In this document: piece by piece, positions 11,315 to 22,099 of the stretch | How positions within the stretch are numbered: the first letter of the stretch is position 1 | How the letters are laid out: every line of letters starts with the position of its first letter | Assembly: GCA_030998225.1 (NCBI GenBank) | Contig: JAPYXD010000738.1 | Coordinates: forward strand, 1,674,001-1,738,000 | Direction of reading: 5' to 3' | DNA length: 64,000 bases | From: Diplolepis rosae | Lineage: Eukaryota > Arthropoda > Insecta > Hymenoptera > Diplolepididae | Notes under the pieces: model-generated | Seen by the model: the letters and a program-made list of their open reading frames with translations, nothing else | What the model was told of the DNA's origin: nothing | The model's database searches: none | Program-made: the position numbers and the translations under genes

Positions 11315-11925
11315 TATGTGCTTTAGTCCTTATAAGGGCCGTGTGCGAGACAAAGAGAGCAAGAGGATAGATGATACTTGTAACGGGTGTCCTGTTATTC
11401 TCTTAGTCTTCAACAGTTCGATTAAGCTACTCTTATTCGTGCATGATTTGCTGATGCTACATACATTAATTTATGTATGTATGTAGTATTTGTATATATA
11501 AATAAATACAATTTTCTATTTTGATCTTATTTTCGCACTTAAGTATGGTATTCCTATTTTAAGCAAGTAATTCACTATCCACCTATTTATTCGCTTTTAT
11601 AACTATCCGTTACTATGTATGTAAATGCACGTGTATATTATATGCTTAGATTTATTTGATAAAATTGCACATTTCGCATTTAAACATGTCTGGAATTTGA
11701 AAGTTTGATTTTGTAAACATGATATTTTCCCTCTGAACAATTTTGAACGTAATATAGATTCTGGACTCATCGAAAATAGAAATCTCACGGAATATCACTT
11801 ACACCGTCCTTTGCGCTTACCTTAACTATGTTAAAGGTTTTACCTTTATATTCTGGGTAGTACAAATTTTTTATACCTGATGTGTTGTTTTTACACTCAG
11901 AAAATGTTCTACCTTGTTGTGTCAA

Positions 11926-12775
11926 ATAAATTGATTTTTTCTTTTTTGCTTTATCGCAAAGATATACCTTCCAAGAATTCTCTAAAAAATATTTGAGTCG
12001 CAATCTGTAGAATTAGAGAAGTTATCGGCCACCGAACATAGTGCTGTAAGAATCTGTTCTATTCTTGTGTTTCAGATCATCTCTATTGTCAGGAGAAGTT
12101 CCGTAAATGGCACTATTCCTCGCAGACGCGTCACCATTTAGCGACCCCCCCCCCCCTCTTCAAATGTAGCTCGTGAAAAAATTAGTTCATACATTAATAC
12201 AATTACCTTAATACCTAGACAAAATTTCAAGTGTTTATCTGTTTAACTTTTCCTCCGAAAAATTCGACAAAATGGTATAGCTTTCTGACCCACCAAGGTA
12301 GAAACCCCCCTCAAGAATTCCATTTCTAAAACGAAATATGTGGTAGGAACAAGACGTTGAGATGGAAAATTATGTGCCTAGTAGGCTGTTAAAAAACTAT
12401 CTATCTTGAACAAAATTATAAAAGTTAAGAAAAATATTTAAAAAGTATCTAAAGATCTGCGATTTCATCAGAGCGGACAACTATCAAACCAAACTAACTT
12501 GTTATGATGTTAGGCAGCCGGAAAAGGTGCGTGGGTAAAAAATCCAAGTGACACAAATTTTTTCCTTTTTTTCCGTAGCAAACTGGAGGAATACATAATT
12601 GAACACACACCTGTCACTGAGACTTTAATTGCAATACTGAGGTACTTCTTCTTCTTGTTTCTGGCTTCTTGCTGGAACTAGAAAATAGCCATATCAACAC
12701 ACATTAATAACTTGTAGTATAAGTACAATACTGAGGTACATTTGGAATAAATTTGGGATAAACTGGGCAAAGGGT
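11926..12775. other. intergenic, no gene seen
   Basis: A C-homopolymer run lies near 12147-12157. The stretch 12640-12700 resembles 33475-33540 (both have cttcttcttgttt followed by ggcttcttgctg), so it belongs to an unclassified dispersed repeat. Confidence 0.4.
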
Positions 12776-13183
12776 TTGCAAGCTGAAATGTGGGATGAGG
12801 TTTCGTTTTTCCTTAAGGAGTTGTATTTGACGGAGAAGGAGAAAACAGAAAGATGTGCACAAGATGACCAGGATGCTGTGACAAAAGGGGCTATAAATTG
12901 GACACAGGTCATAAACAGTCTTACTGTGTATCAAGATATTGCGTTAGACAAAAATGCATTTTTGCATTTTTTAGAAAAACGCAATTGCAAGGGGGTTGAA
13001 GTTAATTGTTTAAGAGGGGGAGGTGAAAAACGGATAGGTTGTCTGTGTCTGTTCCTTGATTCACATTCACATAAATCGAATTTATGGTTTTGTTTCGAGG
13101 AGTATTTGGTTAATGCAGTCCATTTATCCGGGGGTATTTATTACGTGATTAATAAAATTGATCGGGTAATTGTTATTGAGTAA
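12776..13183 (+). CDS. hypothetical ORF, 135 codons, doubtful
   Basis: An open plus-strand frame has an acidic/basic N-terminal helix-like segment (EKEKTERCAQDDQD) and a hydrophobic C-terminus. I recognise no domain, splice site or promoter. It lies next to a Penelope fragment on the other strand and may be transposon-derived or chance. Confidence 0.15.
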   Translation: MQAEMWDEVSFFLKELYLTEKEKTERCAQDDQDAVTKGAINWTQVINSLTVYQDIALDKNAFLHFLEKRNCKGVEVNCLRGGGEKRIGCLCLFLDSHSHKSNLWFCFEEYLVNAVHLSGGIYYVINKIDRVIVIE

Positions 13184-13199
13184 GATAGTTTTTATTCTT

Positions 13200-13490
13200 T
13201 GGATGTTTTCTTTGTGGAACATTATGTGTGCCAAAATAATGCCTCTGTCGACCAGATTATTTATCACATTAGTTTTGTAATTTAGTGGGTGATGTGAAAA
13301 GAAGTTCAGAAGACGGCCGGAATAAGTTGGTTTTTATACCAGTTAGTCTTAATTTTTTTTCCCTCTCTGATAATAAGAACATCCAAAAACAAATTTTTCC
13401 ATCTGATTCCTTTTCTGTTGTAAATTGTATTTTGTGGTTATAGCTATTAAATGTGTTTTGTAAATTTAGTTTGGACCACATTTATAGTTT
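13200..13490 (-). pseudogene. second Penelope-like RT fragment
   Basis: The minus-strand frame 13269-13481 reads FNSYNHKIQFTTEKE, then a degenerate version of the SxxFLDV block, then a decayed thumb, with stops and frame changes continuing to 13200. The pattern parallels the RT at 9626-10144 (FNDYHPRIQFIHEMK). It is a short, inactive piece. Confidence 0.55.
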
Positions 13491-13654
13491 TCACATTTAC
13501 AATTCATTTATATCGTTTTACCACAATGTTTATCTGACACACGTGCTATTTTTCAAGTTTCTTTTCTTAGTATTTTTACAGAAAAAATTTCTGTACAGGT
13601 TTACTTTTTTGCAAATTTAGTTACTTGACAAATTTTATATTTTCATTCTGACAT

Positions 13655-14310
13655 CGCGCGGGACAACTTGGAAATGGTCAGTGATGATAAAAATGTCCTT
13701 AAGAAGGTTATTATTGTTGATGAATCATGGGTTTATGGTTACGATTCTGACACTCAACAACAATCCTCACAGTGGAAGCGTCCAGACGAGCCACGGCCGA
13801 AAAAGCACCTCAAAGTCGGAGCCATGTCAGTGAATGCTGATTATTTTTTTCGATTGTGAGGGTGTTGTGCACTAAGATTTTGGTCCAAGAAGTTGGACGA
13901 TCAACAAAGAGTATTACCTTGAACTTCTGAAAAGATTGCGTGATGCCGTGAAAAGAAAACGACCGCATTTCGGGTCAAGTGGTGACTGGCTTCTTCACCA
14001 CGATAACGCGCCGGCACATTAATCGAACCTTGTGCAGCAATTTTTGGCGAAACACAAGATTGTACATCTTCGCCAGCCTCCGTACAGTCCCGACATAGCT
14101 CCCTGCGACTTTTGGATGTTCCCAAAATTAAAAGTGGCGCTCAGAGCAAAGCGGTTCGACGACATCGAGACGATCCAGAGTAATGTGACGCGCGAGCTGA
14201 AGGCCATTCCAAAATCTGCGTTCGAGGGCTGGTTTAAGATGTGGAAGCACCGCTAGGAGCGTGTGATTCAATCAAATGGGAACTACTTCGAAAAAATAAT
14301 AGAGGATATC
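13655..14310 (+). pseudogene. 5'-truncated mariner transposase
   Basis: Frames 13668-13859 and 14032-14256 carry IIVDESWVYGYD (first catalytic Asp), SSQWKRPDEPRPKK, then, after a damaged stretch holding LLHHDNAPAH, the block PPYSPDIAPCDFWMFPKLK and an ETIQSNVTRELKAIPKSAF tail. Stops and frameshifts at about 13857 and 14020 break it, and the HTH half is absent. It is a different mariner lineage from 1358-2640. Confidence 0.88.
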
Positions 14311-14428
14311 ACGTCTGTTGAACCAATAAATCTTGGCAACATGGATAAAGTGTGCTTTACTGTCAGGCGTTGTCGCTCCGCTAAGAGACTGGACGCGCTC
14401 TTCATTATTGCAGTCACAAGGGTAAGGT

Positions 14429-14700
14429 ATGGTTCTGAAATTGAGTGATTGGCTGAGAGATCTGTTTCTTCTGCTGTATGGAACAGACGAAATTAACAGA
14501 AATTTTCGGCAGAACATTCGTGTTTATAACAATTTATTCGCGTTCGCTTCATTTAATTCAGCGAATAAAGATATTCCCAAATTTAACAGTGGCTTCTACT
14601 CCATGGGGGTAAAAGGACAAGCATCCATCAGAATTAATGGTGCACTTAAGTCCGAGGAGCCAACATACAGGCAAATATATATCTGGGATGATGGAGAAGT
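14429..14700 (+). pseudogene. Helitron Rep/helicase-protein fragment
   Basis: The frame contains FRQNIRVYNNLFAFASF and, 25 residues on, GFYSMGVKGQASIRI, which match the N-terminal helitron-like domain found ahead of the Rep and helicase domains of Helitrons. The replication-initiator HUH motif and the helicase are not present. The frame then runs into a G+C-rich repeat. Confidence 0.65.
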
Positions 14701-14756
14701 CATGCATTTCAGGTCAAAAAAAGTTAAACGTGACGAAGTTCTTCAAATTTTGCAAC

Positions 14757-15372
14757 CAACTAGGGGGCTTCGCCCCCTGCTAGCTTCACTCGCCGACCTC
14801 CCCGGGTCTCCATCAGGTGCAGGAACTGTTGGGGAGTGGAGCGAGTTCGCGCGAAGCGCGAACGAAGCGTAGCGGCACAGGGAGGTTGGCAAGCAAAGCG
14901 AACAGGGGACGAAATATAATGTAACAATTGAACTGCGCATCCACCTATTACGATACAGCGGAGCGTAATCTTCTTCTTTTCGTACAGCGTTGGCACCGTA
15001 CTGACAAAGCCTTGTACATTTGAACGGCGCATGCGTCTATTACAATACGCTACTACTACACAAGATCAAGAAAATCAAAATAGCCGGAAGTATTCGCGAA
15101 ATATCAATTGAGATGGGCGATAGTCACGACAATTTCGACCTTTTCAGATTGGATTCGAGTATACGCATAAAAATTCGTATATGCGCCTAAGTCACATAAA
15201 ATAGAATATCTGTCCATGCACACAATTCGGGTAATTACGAGACTCGCTTAAAATGCTCGCAGGACTGATCGCGTCTCGGCTTTGTCTCGGCTTCGATCTC
15301 CTGCGAACATTGTCGCTCGTCGCATAATAACCCTCATTATGCGCCTAGGCACATAATATACTATTATATAAG
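14757..15372 (+). repeat. dispersed repeat, copy 1, with G+C-rich hairpin
   Basis: It begins with a short perfect stem (gggggcttcgccccc) and contains clustered gcg-rich words. From about 14920, stretches such as aattgaactgcgcat, gggtaattacgagactcgctt and gaacattgtcgctcgtcgc recur at 51050-52235 in the same order. It ends at a shared taatatactattata. It may be the tail of a larger element; I cannot assign a class. Confidence 0.6.
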
Positions 15373-16299
15373 AAAGAGAAAAGGTTAATTTGTTGGAATA
15401 AACTAGTTTTTAAATTATAGAAAAATGAAAAAGATTATATATCAATTCTATGGAGGGTTGTGCTATATGGAAATCAATAAAGTAAATAGACATGATAGCT
15501 GGTGCCTTGGTGCATGCATAAGGTTTGAGAACATATGATGTGTAGTGATTCAGGAGGATTTGATAGTTCAGTAGAAAACCTGGTGACTGTGTCTAGCGTT
15601 ATTCGAAAACTGGTATTTATTCTTTTATTAGAAGAGATTTTCGAATGCGCTTATTAAAGATTCTAATTTTGATCAAAAAGTATAGTTTTGAAGTAATATT
15701 TAATGTTAAAATTATTGTTAATTTTCAAATATAAGAAATTTCATTCTGATATTTAAACTTCCTGTTTTGAGTTTCTAACTATTGAATCTTCTTTTAATGT
15801 AATCTCCAATACAGTGAATCTTTTTCTGAATATTTTTACAGGAATGGATAGCATTTTCATAAATGGTGATTAACTTATTTATAAAACTGAGTATTTCATA
15901 AATGTCTATGTAAGTCATGAAGTAACGTTTTTCCTCAAAAACTTTATTTTTTCAATATTTTCAAAGTAAAGCCCTTTCGAATTTTCAAATTTTCGAATTT
16001 TTTTTTAATTATATCCACTAAAGTTAGATTTGTAGGCAAAAAGTGAGAAGAAAGAATGATAAAATTGAAAAGAAATAATATTTTTCCATATATGTCACTT
16101 CTCTGCAGGTTATGTCCTAGAAAAAGAAAAATAGATTGTATTAGTATGTAACCTGAAAGAAAATTTATTTGTTAGATAGAATTCGTAGATGGAATTTGCT
16201 TATGTGTTAAGATTGGTAAATTTCCTATAAAGTGTTTTCTTATTAATTTTTGTTGTTTCCTTTGAAAAATTGTTTGAGAAGTGGTTCAAATTTTCAGCA
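15373..16299. other. AT-rich intergenic stretch, no gene seen
   Basis: No ORF of note, no repeat that I recognise and no transposon ends. Confidence 0.4.
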
Positions 16300-17130
16300 C
16301 TTTTTGCATGTAGGTACTAATTTGGCATGTTCCTGAGAATTCACTTTCGGATTTCTTTAGTTCTCCACCTCCCAGTAAAAATACACTATCTCCAATTTTT
16401 AAATTTTGTGGATTGATTTTTCTGTCGTATTATTCTTTTGATTTTTTTTAGCTGCTATTAAATTTTGTCTTGCTATTCCACGAATTTCATATAATTTTGT
16501 AATTAATTTTATCAAGTATATATCATAAGTTTCCATTTTTTCATGTTCTGGTAAAGGAAACTAGTAGTCTTAAATTGGCGTATTCGAAATCGCTTTACCA
16601 TTTTCCTCATTAAATTGGTTAGAAAATCTGCTCCTTTATCTGTTAGAACCGGTTACAAATAAATTTCTGCTGAAATTTGAATTTTTATTGAAATTTAAAT
16701 TTTGATTAAAATTTCGACTTTGATTATTCTGATTAGAATTGTGATAGATATTCTGATTATTGCAATTGAAGTTTTGAATCTATTTCTTCTGGAAAACTTA
16801 GGGTGGGATGGGAAACTACTCATATCTCTATAGTCTTTTCTATTTCCTTGTGGATTTCGGTTTTGCACCTGGTATCTCTATGAGGGTCTCCATTGAGTTC
16901 TCTGACCTAACCTATTGCCCTTGTATTGATTATTTTGTCTTTTTGAGTTATTTCTTGACTGATTACCTTGTTAGTTTTTATTTGTTGATTTTTGAACATA
17001 TTAAGAACAGGTTGCTGCTGTGTGACCTCTTTTCTGGCAGATTTGACATCTTATTTGTTCTTTTCGTGCTAAATTTATTTTATTTGCTTTTGCAAATTCT
17101 CGGGTATTATGTGACGATCTTTCAACTTCT
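16300..17130 (-). pseudogene. retroelement fragment D: gag joined to integrase C-terminus
   Basis: Read on the minus strand, 17130-16640 matches the zinc-knuckle and Asn/Phe-rich gag tail of copy A (24780-25400), including CQICxKxGHTAATC. From 16640 it switches directly to the end of pol (matching about 29690-30230 of copy A, with LIAAK and the FYWEVEN/FLLEGGE region). The whole of protease, RT and RNase H is deleted. The open plus-strand frame at 16808-17146 is only the antisense shadow of the Asn-rich gag tail. Confidence 0.8.
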
Positions 17131-17816
17131 TGGATTTGAAATTTGAGTTACTTCTATAGTGTTCAGGAGGCTTAACACTTGCGGTGACGGACTTGAAGAA
17201 GACTGACGAAAATCTCACGAAGAACTGAAGAAGTACTTTGCGAGGGAGAGTTACGAAGTTTAAGATAGTCTGACGGTAACTGAAAATTTGCGGATTCGCA
17301 GTCGCTTTTATGGGCAATTTTTCGATCGATAGTCGTCCTGGTCGCCATTTTCAATCGATACTGGTTTTTCCCCAGATACTTTTACCAGCCTCTGCTTAAT
17401 GCTCCCCCGACCTTGGCGCGTAGCCGATTTGCTTGGCTTTTCGTATGTTGAAGAAGAAAACAGGGGAAGAATATGTTCGAATAGCTTTTCTACTCTGGTT
17501 TCCCCGACGTTCCTTCTTTTTAGATCAACTACCTTTTTGATTTCTCTGTTTTGTTGCCCCGGTCGATATTTTTGTTTATTTAGCGCGTTCCGATAGGGTT
17601 CCCTCGTTGACACTTTTGTAAGGGTTTCGACGTTTCATTCATAAGCGTTGTCTATTTATAAACTTACTACTTCTCTCTCCCTATTACAATTTTACTACCG
17701 TCCATTTTATTTCGTATAATTAATACCTTCCGAAACATATCTTTTATGCATGTTTTATTGCGAAGAAAATTATAATATTATGAATAAATAAATGTTAATG
17801 GTCACAGGACGTGACA
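17130..17816 (-). repeat. 3' LTR of element copy B (U3 part)
   Basis: Read on the minus strand it starts TGTCACGTCCTGTGACC at 17816, directly after a polypurine tract (17817-17828), and matches 34130-34773 over its whole length. It includes a TATA-type box (atttata at 17654-17660 on the plus strand). It is cut off at about 17130, where fragment D begins; the same point (tttaagtcacttctat) is where similarity with the other LTR copy ends. Confidence 0.8.
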
Positions 17817-18289
17817 CTTCCCCCCTTAGTTTGGACATGGAGATGAAATGACCATGTACAAACTTTCGCGGATATTGAGTTTTGTTTTTCTTACAGAATT
17901 GTAATCCATTTCAATTATCATTGTTACTGTTCATGATCCATTTACTTGAGCCATCAAGGTATGGGACAATCTCTAAAGCATCTCGTAGAGACACTTGTTG
18001 ATTTGTAGGTAAATTTATCATTTCGATAGATTGTATTGGTAGGTTATTCGGTAAATTATTTGGTGAATTGTTTACTGAAACTTTTTTATCAGATTTCCTA
18101 GAGGTTGATAACGGGTGTCAAAATTTCAGCGAAGTAAGAGCTTGTTCAATATTTGCAGAATCGTCAAGCGTAATTTGATTGTTTTTATTTGGTAATTCCT
18201 CTTGAACTTGTTGCGATTCTAAATTTGGGTTAATGAATATAGTTGTTTGATTCAAGGATTCTGGAGTTCTATTTAACTGCGATTTAGTT

Positions 18290-18826
18290 GAAAATGGGTC
18301 TATGAATTCCTATCCTTCTTGAGGTAGGGCAGGAACTTGATTATTTGATATATCGCTAGAATTTTTCTGCGCGCACAATGTTCTATCGTATAAGGTAGAG
18401 TTTGCTGTAACGTTTTTAAATATTGATGATTGATATATTGTTATATCCCTTATGATATCTTCAAATTACTGGTTAATTTGTGGTGTATCGTTATAGTTAC
18501 CTCATGCAATAATGATGCTATTATTTGGTCTGATAAAAGTTTTCAATTTATCGAAAAATGGACTGTTTCGGGTTTTTCTTTCATTTGAAGTACTGATTTC
18601 GGGATCACAAATGCTTCCAACACTGATATTTAATAGATCACCTTGATTTAGAATATTTGAAGTTTCTGAATATGTGAATCCTTTCCAATATTTTCTTGAT
18701 TTTTTCGATTCGGTTTAAGTGGTAATTGGGAACTTTCTTCAACTTTTTTGCTAAACTTGTATTTTTTCTTGCTTGACTACGAGTTGCAGCGTCCTTTTTA
18801 CAGGTATCTCTTGGCGGAATCGACAT
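18290..18826 (-). pseudogene. gag N-terminal region of copy B
   Basis: It starts MSIPPRDTCKKDAATRSQA, matching the gag start in copy A (MSVPRQDASKKGTITRSQA at 23619). Frameshifts interrupt it after about 60 codons. Further matches to copy A continue leftwards (QLNRTPESLN near 18270). Confidence 0.75.
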
Positions 18827-19062
18827 TGGTATTTCGCATATTAATTATTTCTAGAAAATGGCTTCTTATTGTATTCTTATTACAGAACAATTTTCCTAAG
18901 TCTAAAACTCCTTAATCAATTTAACCTTATTTTTTCTAAACTACGAATGTCTGTTATTCTAGACAAGAAATTTTTATTATGGGCAAAAATAGGTTCCTTG
19001 GTCTCTGTTTCAGATCCTGAATCTGATGATATATCCAAAATTTCGATACTTGGAATAATACT

Positions 19063-19416
19063 TTAGCGAGAATTAGAAATTTTCTGATTTGTTTTGGGGT
19101 CAAGGTCTGAACTGCTATCTGATATTTCGGTTATTGGGGATAAATATTGGGTAGTTTTATTACTTGTTGATTCTGCCTCAGAATTTATTAACTGAGAACT
19201 TCCTGTTTCAGATTCGGTGGAAGTTTCTTTGATTTTTCTTTTTCCATATTTATGACAACATTTATTGGAAATAAATTTTTCTGTTTTTTCTAACAATTGT
19301 TCAAAGAATTCTGAGAATTTGATATCGTTATTAATCTCTTTAATTTCGATATCTTTTGACTTAAAATTTCTTGCTCGGGGGCGTTTGAAAGTATTTTTTC
19401 GTAATGGTAGAGGCAT
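19063..19416 (-). pseudogene. small pre-gag ORF, copy B
   Basis: It encodes a basic N-terminus (TFKRPRAR), a helical FFEQLLEKTEKFI block and a Ser/Glu-rich acidic C-terminus. It is homologous to 23011-23523 in copy A. The original end (KLIKxF then stop) is recognisable in another frame near 18880, so the ORF has since been shortened by a frameshift. Sharing it with copy A shows that it is a family gene. Confidence 0.7.
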
Positions 19417-19639
19417 TTATTATACAGTGCTTACAAAATATGACATAAAATTTTAAATACGAGTGACGACTCAATTTATATATATATCACGATTATATTT
19501 TTTTTTAAAGTTATTTACTTCAACAATTCTTATTTACAGGGATATAAAATAATGAAAATAAATTTTATTTTGAATATTCCTTTTTCCCATTTTTGTTTGT
19601 TTGTTTTATAGTTGTGTAGGATAAATTTCAATCCTGATT

Positions 19640-19920
19640 CAAAAAATTCTAATTTGAGGATGGCTGAGCGTGTTACCATTAGCCCTAGTTCAATATAACC
19701 CTCCTCGAGCGACTGGTTACGCTGTGAGGGGTTAAATCCTCAGACGAATTTTTTAAATTCCGGTAATTGAATTTTTTAGATGCAATTTATTAAATTAATC
19801 CCAAATTCACTTTCGAGACTGTAATTTGAGGGCGGCTGTGCGTTTTACCGTTGGCCCTTGTTCGATATAATCATCCTCGAGCGACTGGTTACGCTGTGAG
19901 GGATTATGACCTCTACAAAT
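19640..19920 (-). repeat. two leader modules of copy B
   Basis: Inverted versions of the modules in the leader of copy A (gcgtaaccagtcgctcgagg) lie at about 19645-19740 and 19830-19905. They mark this stretch as the 5' leader of B in minus orientation. Confidence 0.85.
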
Positions 19921-20525
19921 CTCAATCGCAGGGTTGAAATCAATTAAAATAAATTATATCCTTTTTGTTTGTGTGTTCAACAATTCGGTACTTCAGCAAT
20001 GAATAATTATTCAAGCTAAACTCAAGCATAGAATCTTGAGTAATCTTGTCATTTGGCACGTCCTGTGACCATCTGTATTACATAAATAATAATAATACTT
20101 TTTATATTAATCAATGAATCTACAATTGTAAAGCACGCGGAAGCATTAGATGCGTAATGTAAACAAGTTGTAAAGAGAAAGAGAGGAGTGAGAAACCATG
20201 AATGAACATAGTAAAGGTATTAGCTATTTTTGGAAGAGGAACTCCGTCTCACCGTGTTATGTCAACAAACCTCCCAGGCCTGTAGGCACAGGTAGAAGAT
20301 TAAGCGGGGGGTCTGCCGCTACGGAAAGAAGGAAAATCGGAGAAACCGAAGAGTAGGAGTACTGCTCTAGATCGTTTCCTAATATGGCAATTCTGACCAC
20401 CGGAAACGACAAGATTGGCACGCACCGAACTCAAAACCAGCATTTAACAAAACAATTCTTTGAAAACACGTGAACGCATTGTTCGTGACTCGTAATAGAG
20501 GGGATTTTCGCCCCAGATGAGGGCC

Positions 20526-20532
20526 TATAAAA
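20526..20532 (+). promoter_or_regulatory. TATA box of the 5' LTR
   Basis: TATAAAA in the context gggcctataaaactag, G+C-richer than its surroundings. A transcription start about 25-30 bases downstream, near 20555 (gttagtgtc), would put the repeat array 20558-20745 at the start of R. Confidence 0.6.
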
Positions 20533-20557
20533 CTAGCTGCTAATTGGCAAAAGTTAG

Positions 20558-20745
20558 TGTCTCTTCAATCATCGCCCCGCACTCGGCAGTTTCTTCTTCA
20601 ATCTTCGCCCGGCACTCGGCTACCAACAAGTTCTCCAGTGTCTCTTCAACCATCGCCCGGTACTCGGCAGTGTCTCTTCAATCATCGCCCGGCACTCGGC
20701 AGTGTCTTCTTCAATCTTCGACCAGTGCTCTTTGTCATCAAGTGT
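20558..20745 (+). repeat. about 33-bp tandem repeat in the LTR
   Basis: Five imperfect copies of a unit like tcttcaatcatcgcccggca, with small insertions. It lies just downstream of the predicted start site, so it would form part of the R/leader RNA. Confidence 0.8.
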
Positions 20746-21014
20746 CAACGACCCGTCTTCAGTATAAATTCTTCAAGTCCCAATTGTTCGGTTCGGCAAC
20801 TTTATAATACTCCCCAAGTATCTTCAAGTATCGAAGCATACCGGTCACAAGTTTGGTTTATCAGTGAGGACAAATTTCGGATTATCAGTGGTTCCTGAGA
20901 GGATTCTTCAACAAGTAAGTCCTTTTAATAACCAACAAGGAAGGAATTTGTATTCAGAAATCAGTCTCTCTCTCTCTCTCACGATTTATATTTAAATATG
21001 AAAAAGTCTCATTG

Positions 21015-21046
21015 AATAAAGTGGATCATTGTAAAATATTTGAGTA
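21015..21046 (+). terminator. polyadenylation signal of the LTR
   Basis: AATAAA at 21015-21020, followed 20 bases on by the position (gtaaaat) at which A's 3' LTR stops. The same AATAAA and flanks occur in the 3' LTR at 32511-32516. Confidence 0.6.
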
Positions 21047-21186
21047 ATTATTTGTTGTTGGCTTCCCTCACCCAGTTTCGGTTAAGAAATCCTCTGGATT
21101 TCTTTACCGTTCTAAACAAGGAAAACAAATTAAATATAATAATAAAGGGTGAGTGACCAAGACGTCACATACCCCTTTATTATTTT

Positions 21187-21203
21187 TGGTGCATCGGCCC
21201 GGG
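21187..21203 (+). other. primer-binding site, tRNA-Gly type
   Basis: tggtgcatcggcccggg is complementary to the CCA-tailed 3' end of insect tRNA-Gly, with one extra C. Copy B has the exact version at 33087-33102. Both lie 17 bases from the LTR end, further than the usual 0-10. Confidence 0.75.
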
Positions 21204-22099
21204 AAAGTTATAAGCCAACAACGAAAATTAAATCAAATTAAAAATTGAAATTGAATTAAAATTAAATTATATCAAAGTAATATAAATTGAATTGAATTGA
21301 ATTAAATTGGAATTGAATTAAATTAAAATTAAATTAAACTTTGAATTGAATCAAATTGAAATCAAATTGAAATTGAAATCGAATTAAAATAAAATTATTT
21401 GAATTGAAACTGAATTGAATTGAATTGTAATGGAATTAAGTTAAAATAAAATTATAATATTATAATATAAGAAATTATTGAAATTTTATAAAATTTAAAT
21501 AAATTCGATAATTTTTTTTTTTAATTAATATTAAGAGAGATTTTAGTGAAATAATTGAGCGAATATTCCTTCTATTATATTAATAGTACATACGACTAGT
21601 GATAAGAATATTACAAGTGTGACAAAATATCACAGGTGTGAATAAAGTGTATTCTCGCGTACAAATTAAAAATAAAAATAAATTATAATTTTCTTTTTAA
21701 TTTAAATTTTAAATAGAATAATATGTTATTGAAAATTTTTATTTTTTTTTGCTGTAAGGTCCACAAAATATTAATATTGAGAACCAACACAAGTTACACT
21801 ACCCTTAATTATTAAATTTAAAGATTTCAGATTAAATTTTTTTTTTAAGTTAAATTTATTAATTTTTTTTTTTATTTACAAAAACATACACATCCAACTT
21901 TGACGATTATCAGAGTTTTGTAAGTACCTGAATTAAGCAGGAAATTTGTTCTTGAGTCGAGCCTAATTAATTTGGTACCACAACAATTCTGATTTTCGAC
22001 TATCGTTACTTCTGTAAATGACAGAATTACTCAGGATTCTGTGCTTGAGTCTAGCTTGAGTAATTTTTCATTGCTGAAGTACCGAAGTGTTGAACATAC
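21204..22099 (+). other. AT-rich leader of copy A
   Basis: Untranslated leader. It includes short attgaatt/aattaaatt iterations (21230-21460) and A/T runs. The part 21525-22020 matches, in inverted orientation, 32537-32950, which is the leader of copy B. Confidence 0.7.

Larger units (their letters stand above)
10228..11925 (+). repeat. dispersed direct repeat, copy 2 (interrupted)
   Basis: This is the same sequence as 5243-6015 in the same orientation, split at 10350-11314 by a Tc1/mariner element. The part right of the insertion (11317-11925) follows copy 1 through ttgataaaattgcacatttcgc and gatgtgttgtttttacactc, with a locally different stretch at 11745-11845. Confidence 0.8.
17817..20053 (-). 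pseudogene. element copy B, internal region left of the nested insertion
   Basis: On the minus strand this holds, in order, the inner leader (20053-19420), the small ORF ahead of gag (19416-19063), gag (18826 to about 17930) and then, after a large deletion, the extreme 3' end and polypurine tract. Pol and all downstream genes are gone. The gag part keeps a segment (VSLRDALEIVPYLDGSSK, near 17990) that copy A lacks. Several stops show it is dead. Its leader is interrupted at 20053 by copy A. Confidence 0.8.
20054..21169 (+). repeat. 5' LTR of copy A
   Basis: It runs from tggcacgtcc to gacgtcaca, the same end type as copy C's LTR (53313-55078). It contains a TATA box, a CT tract, AATAAA at 21015-21020 and a U5 of about 130 bp. 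Only its second half (20760-21045) is similar to A's 3' LTR; the U3 parts differ. A PBS follows after 17 bases. Confidence 0.75.

Noticed and set aside
5243..11925. The two direct repeats as LTRs of one element enclosing the glycoprotein relic
   Set aside because: Ends are not TG...CA, no PBS or polypurine tract borders them, and the interior holds an unrelated Penelope fragment and a THAP exon.
12694..12934. Two overlapping minus-strand ORFs
   Set aside because: Both overlap each other and the doubtful plus-strand frame at 12776-13183; no domain or signal supports them.
16808..17146. Hydrophobic plus-strand ORF of 112 codons
   Set aside because: It is the reverse complement of the Asn/Phe-rich gag tail of fragment D; the same shadow exists opposite copy A's gag (24811-25074).
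21187..21203. tRNA gene at the tRNA-Gly match
   Set aside because: Only the 3' tail complement with CCA is present, on the strand expected for a primer-binding site; there is no cloverleaf upstream.
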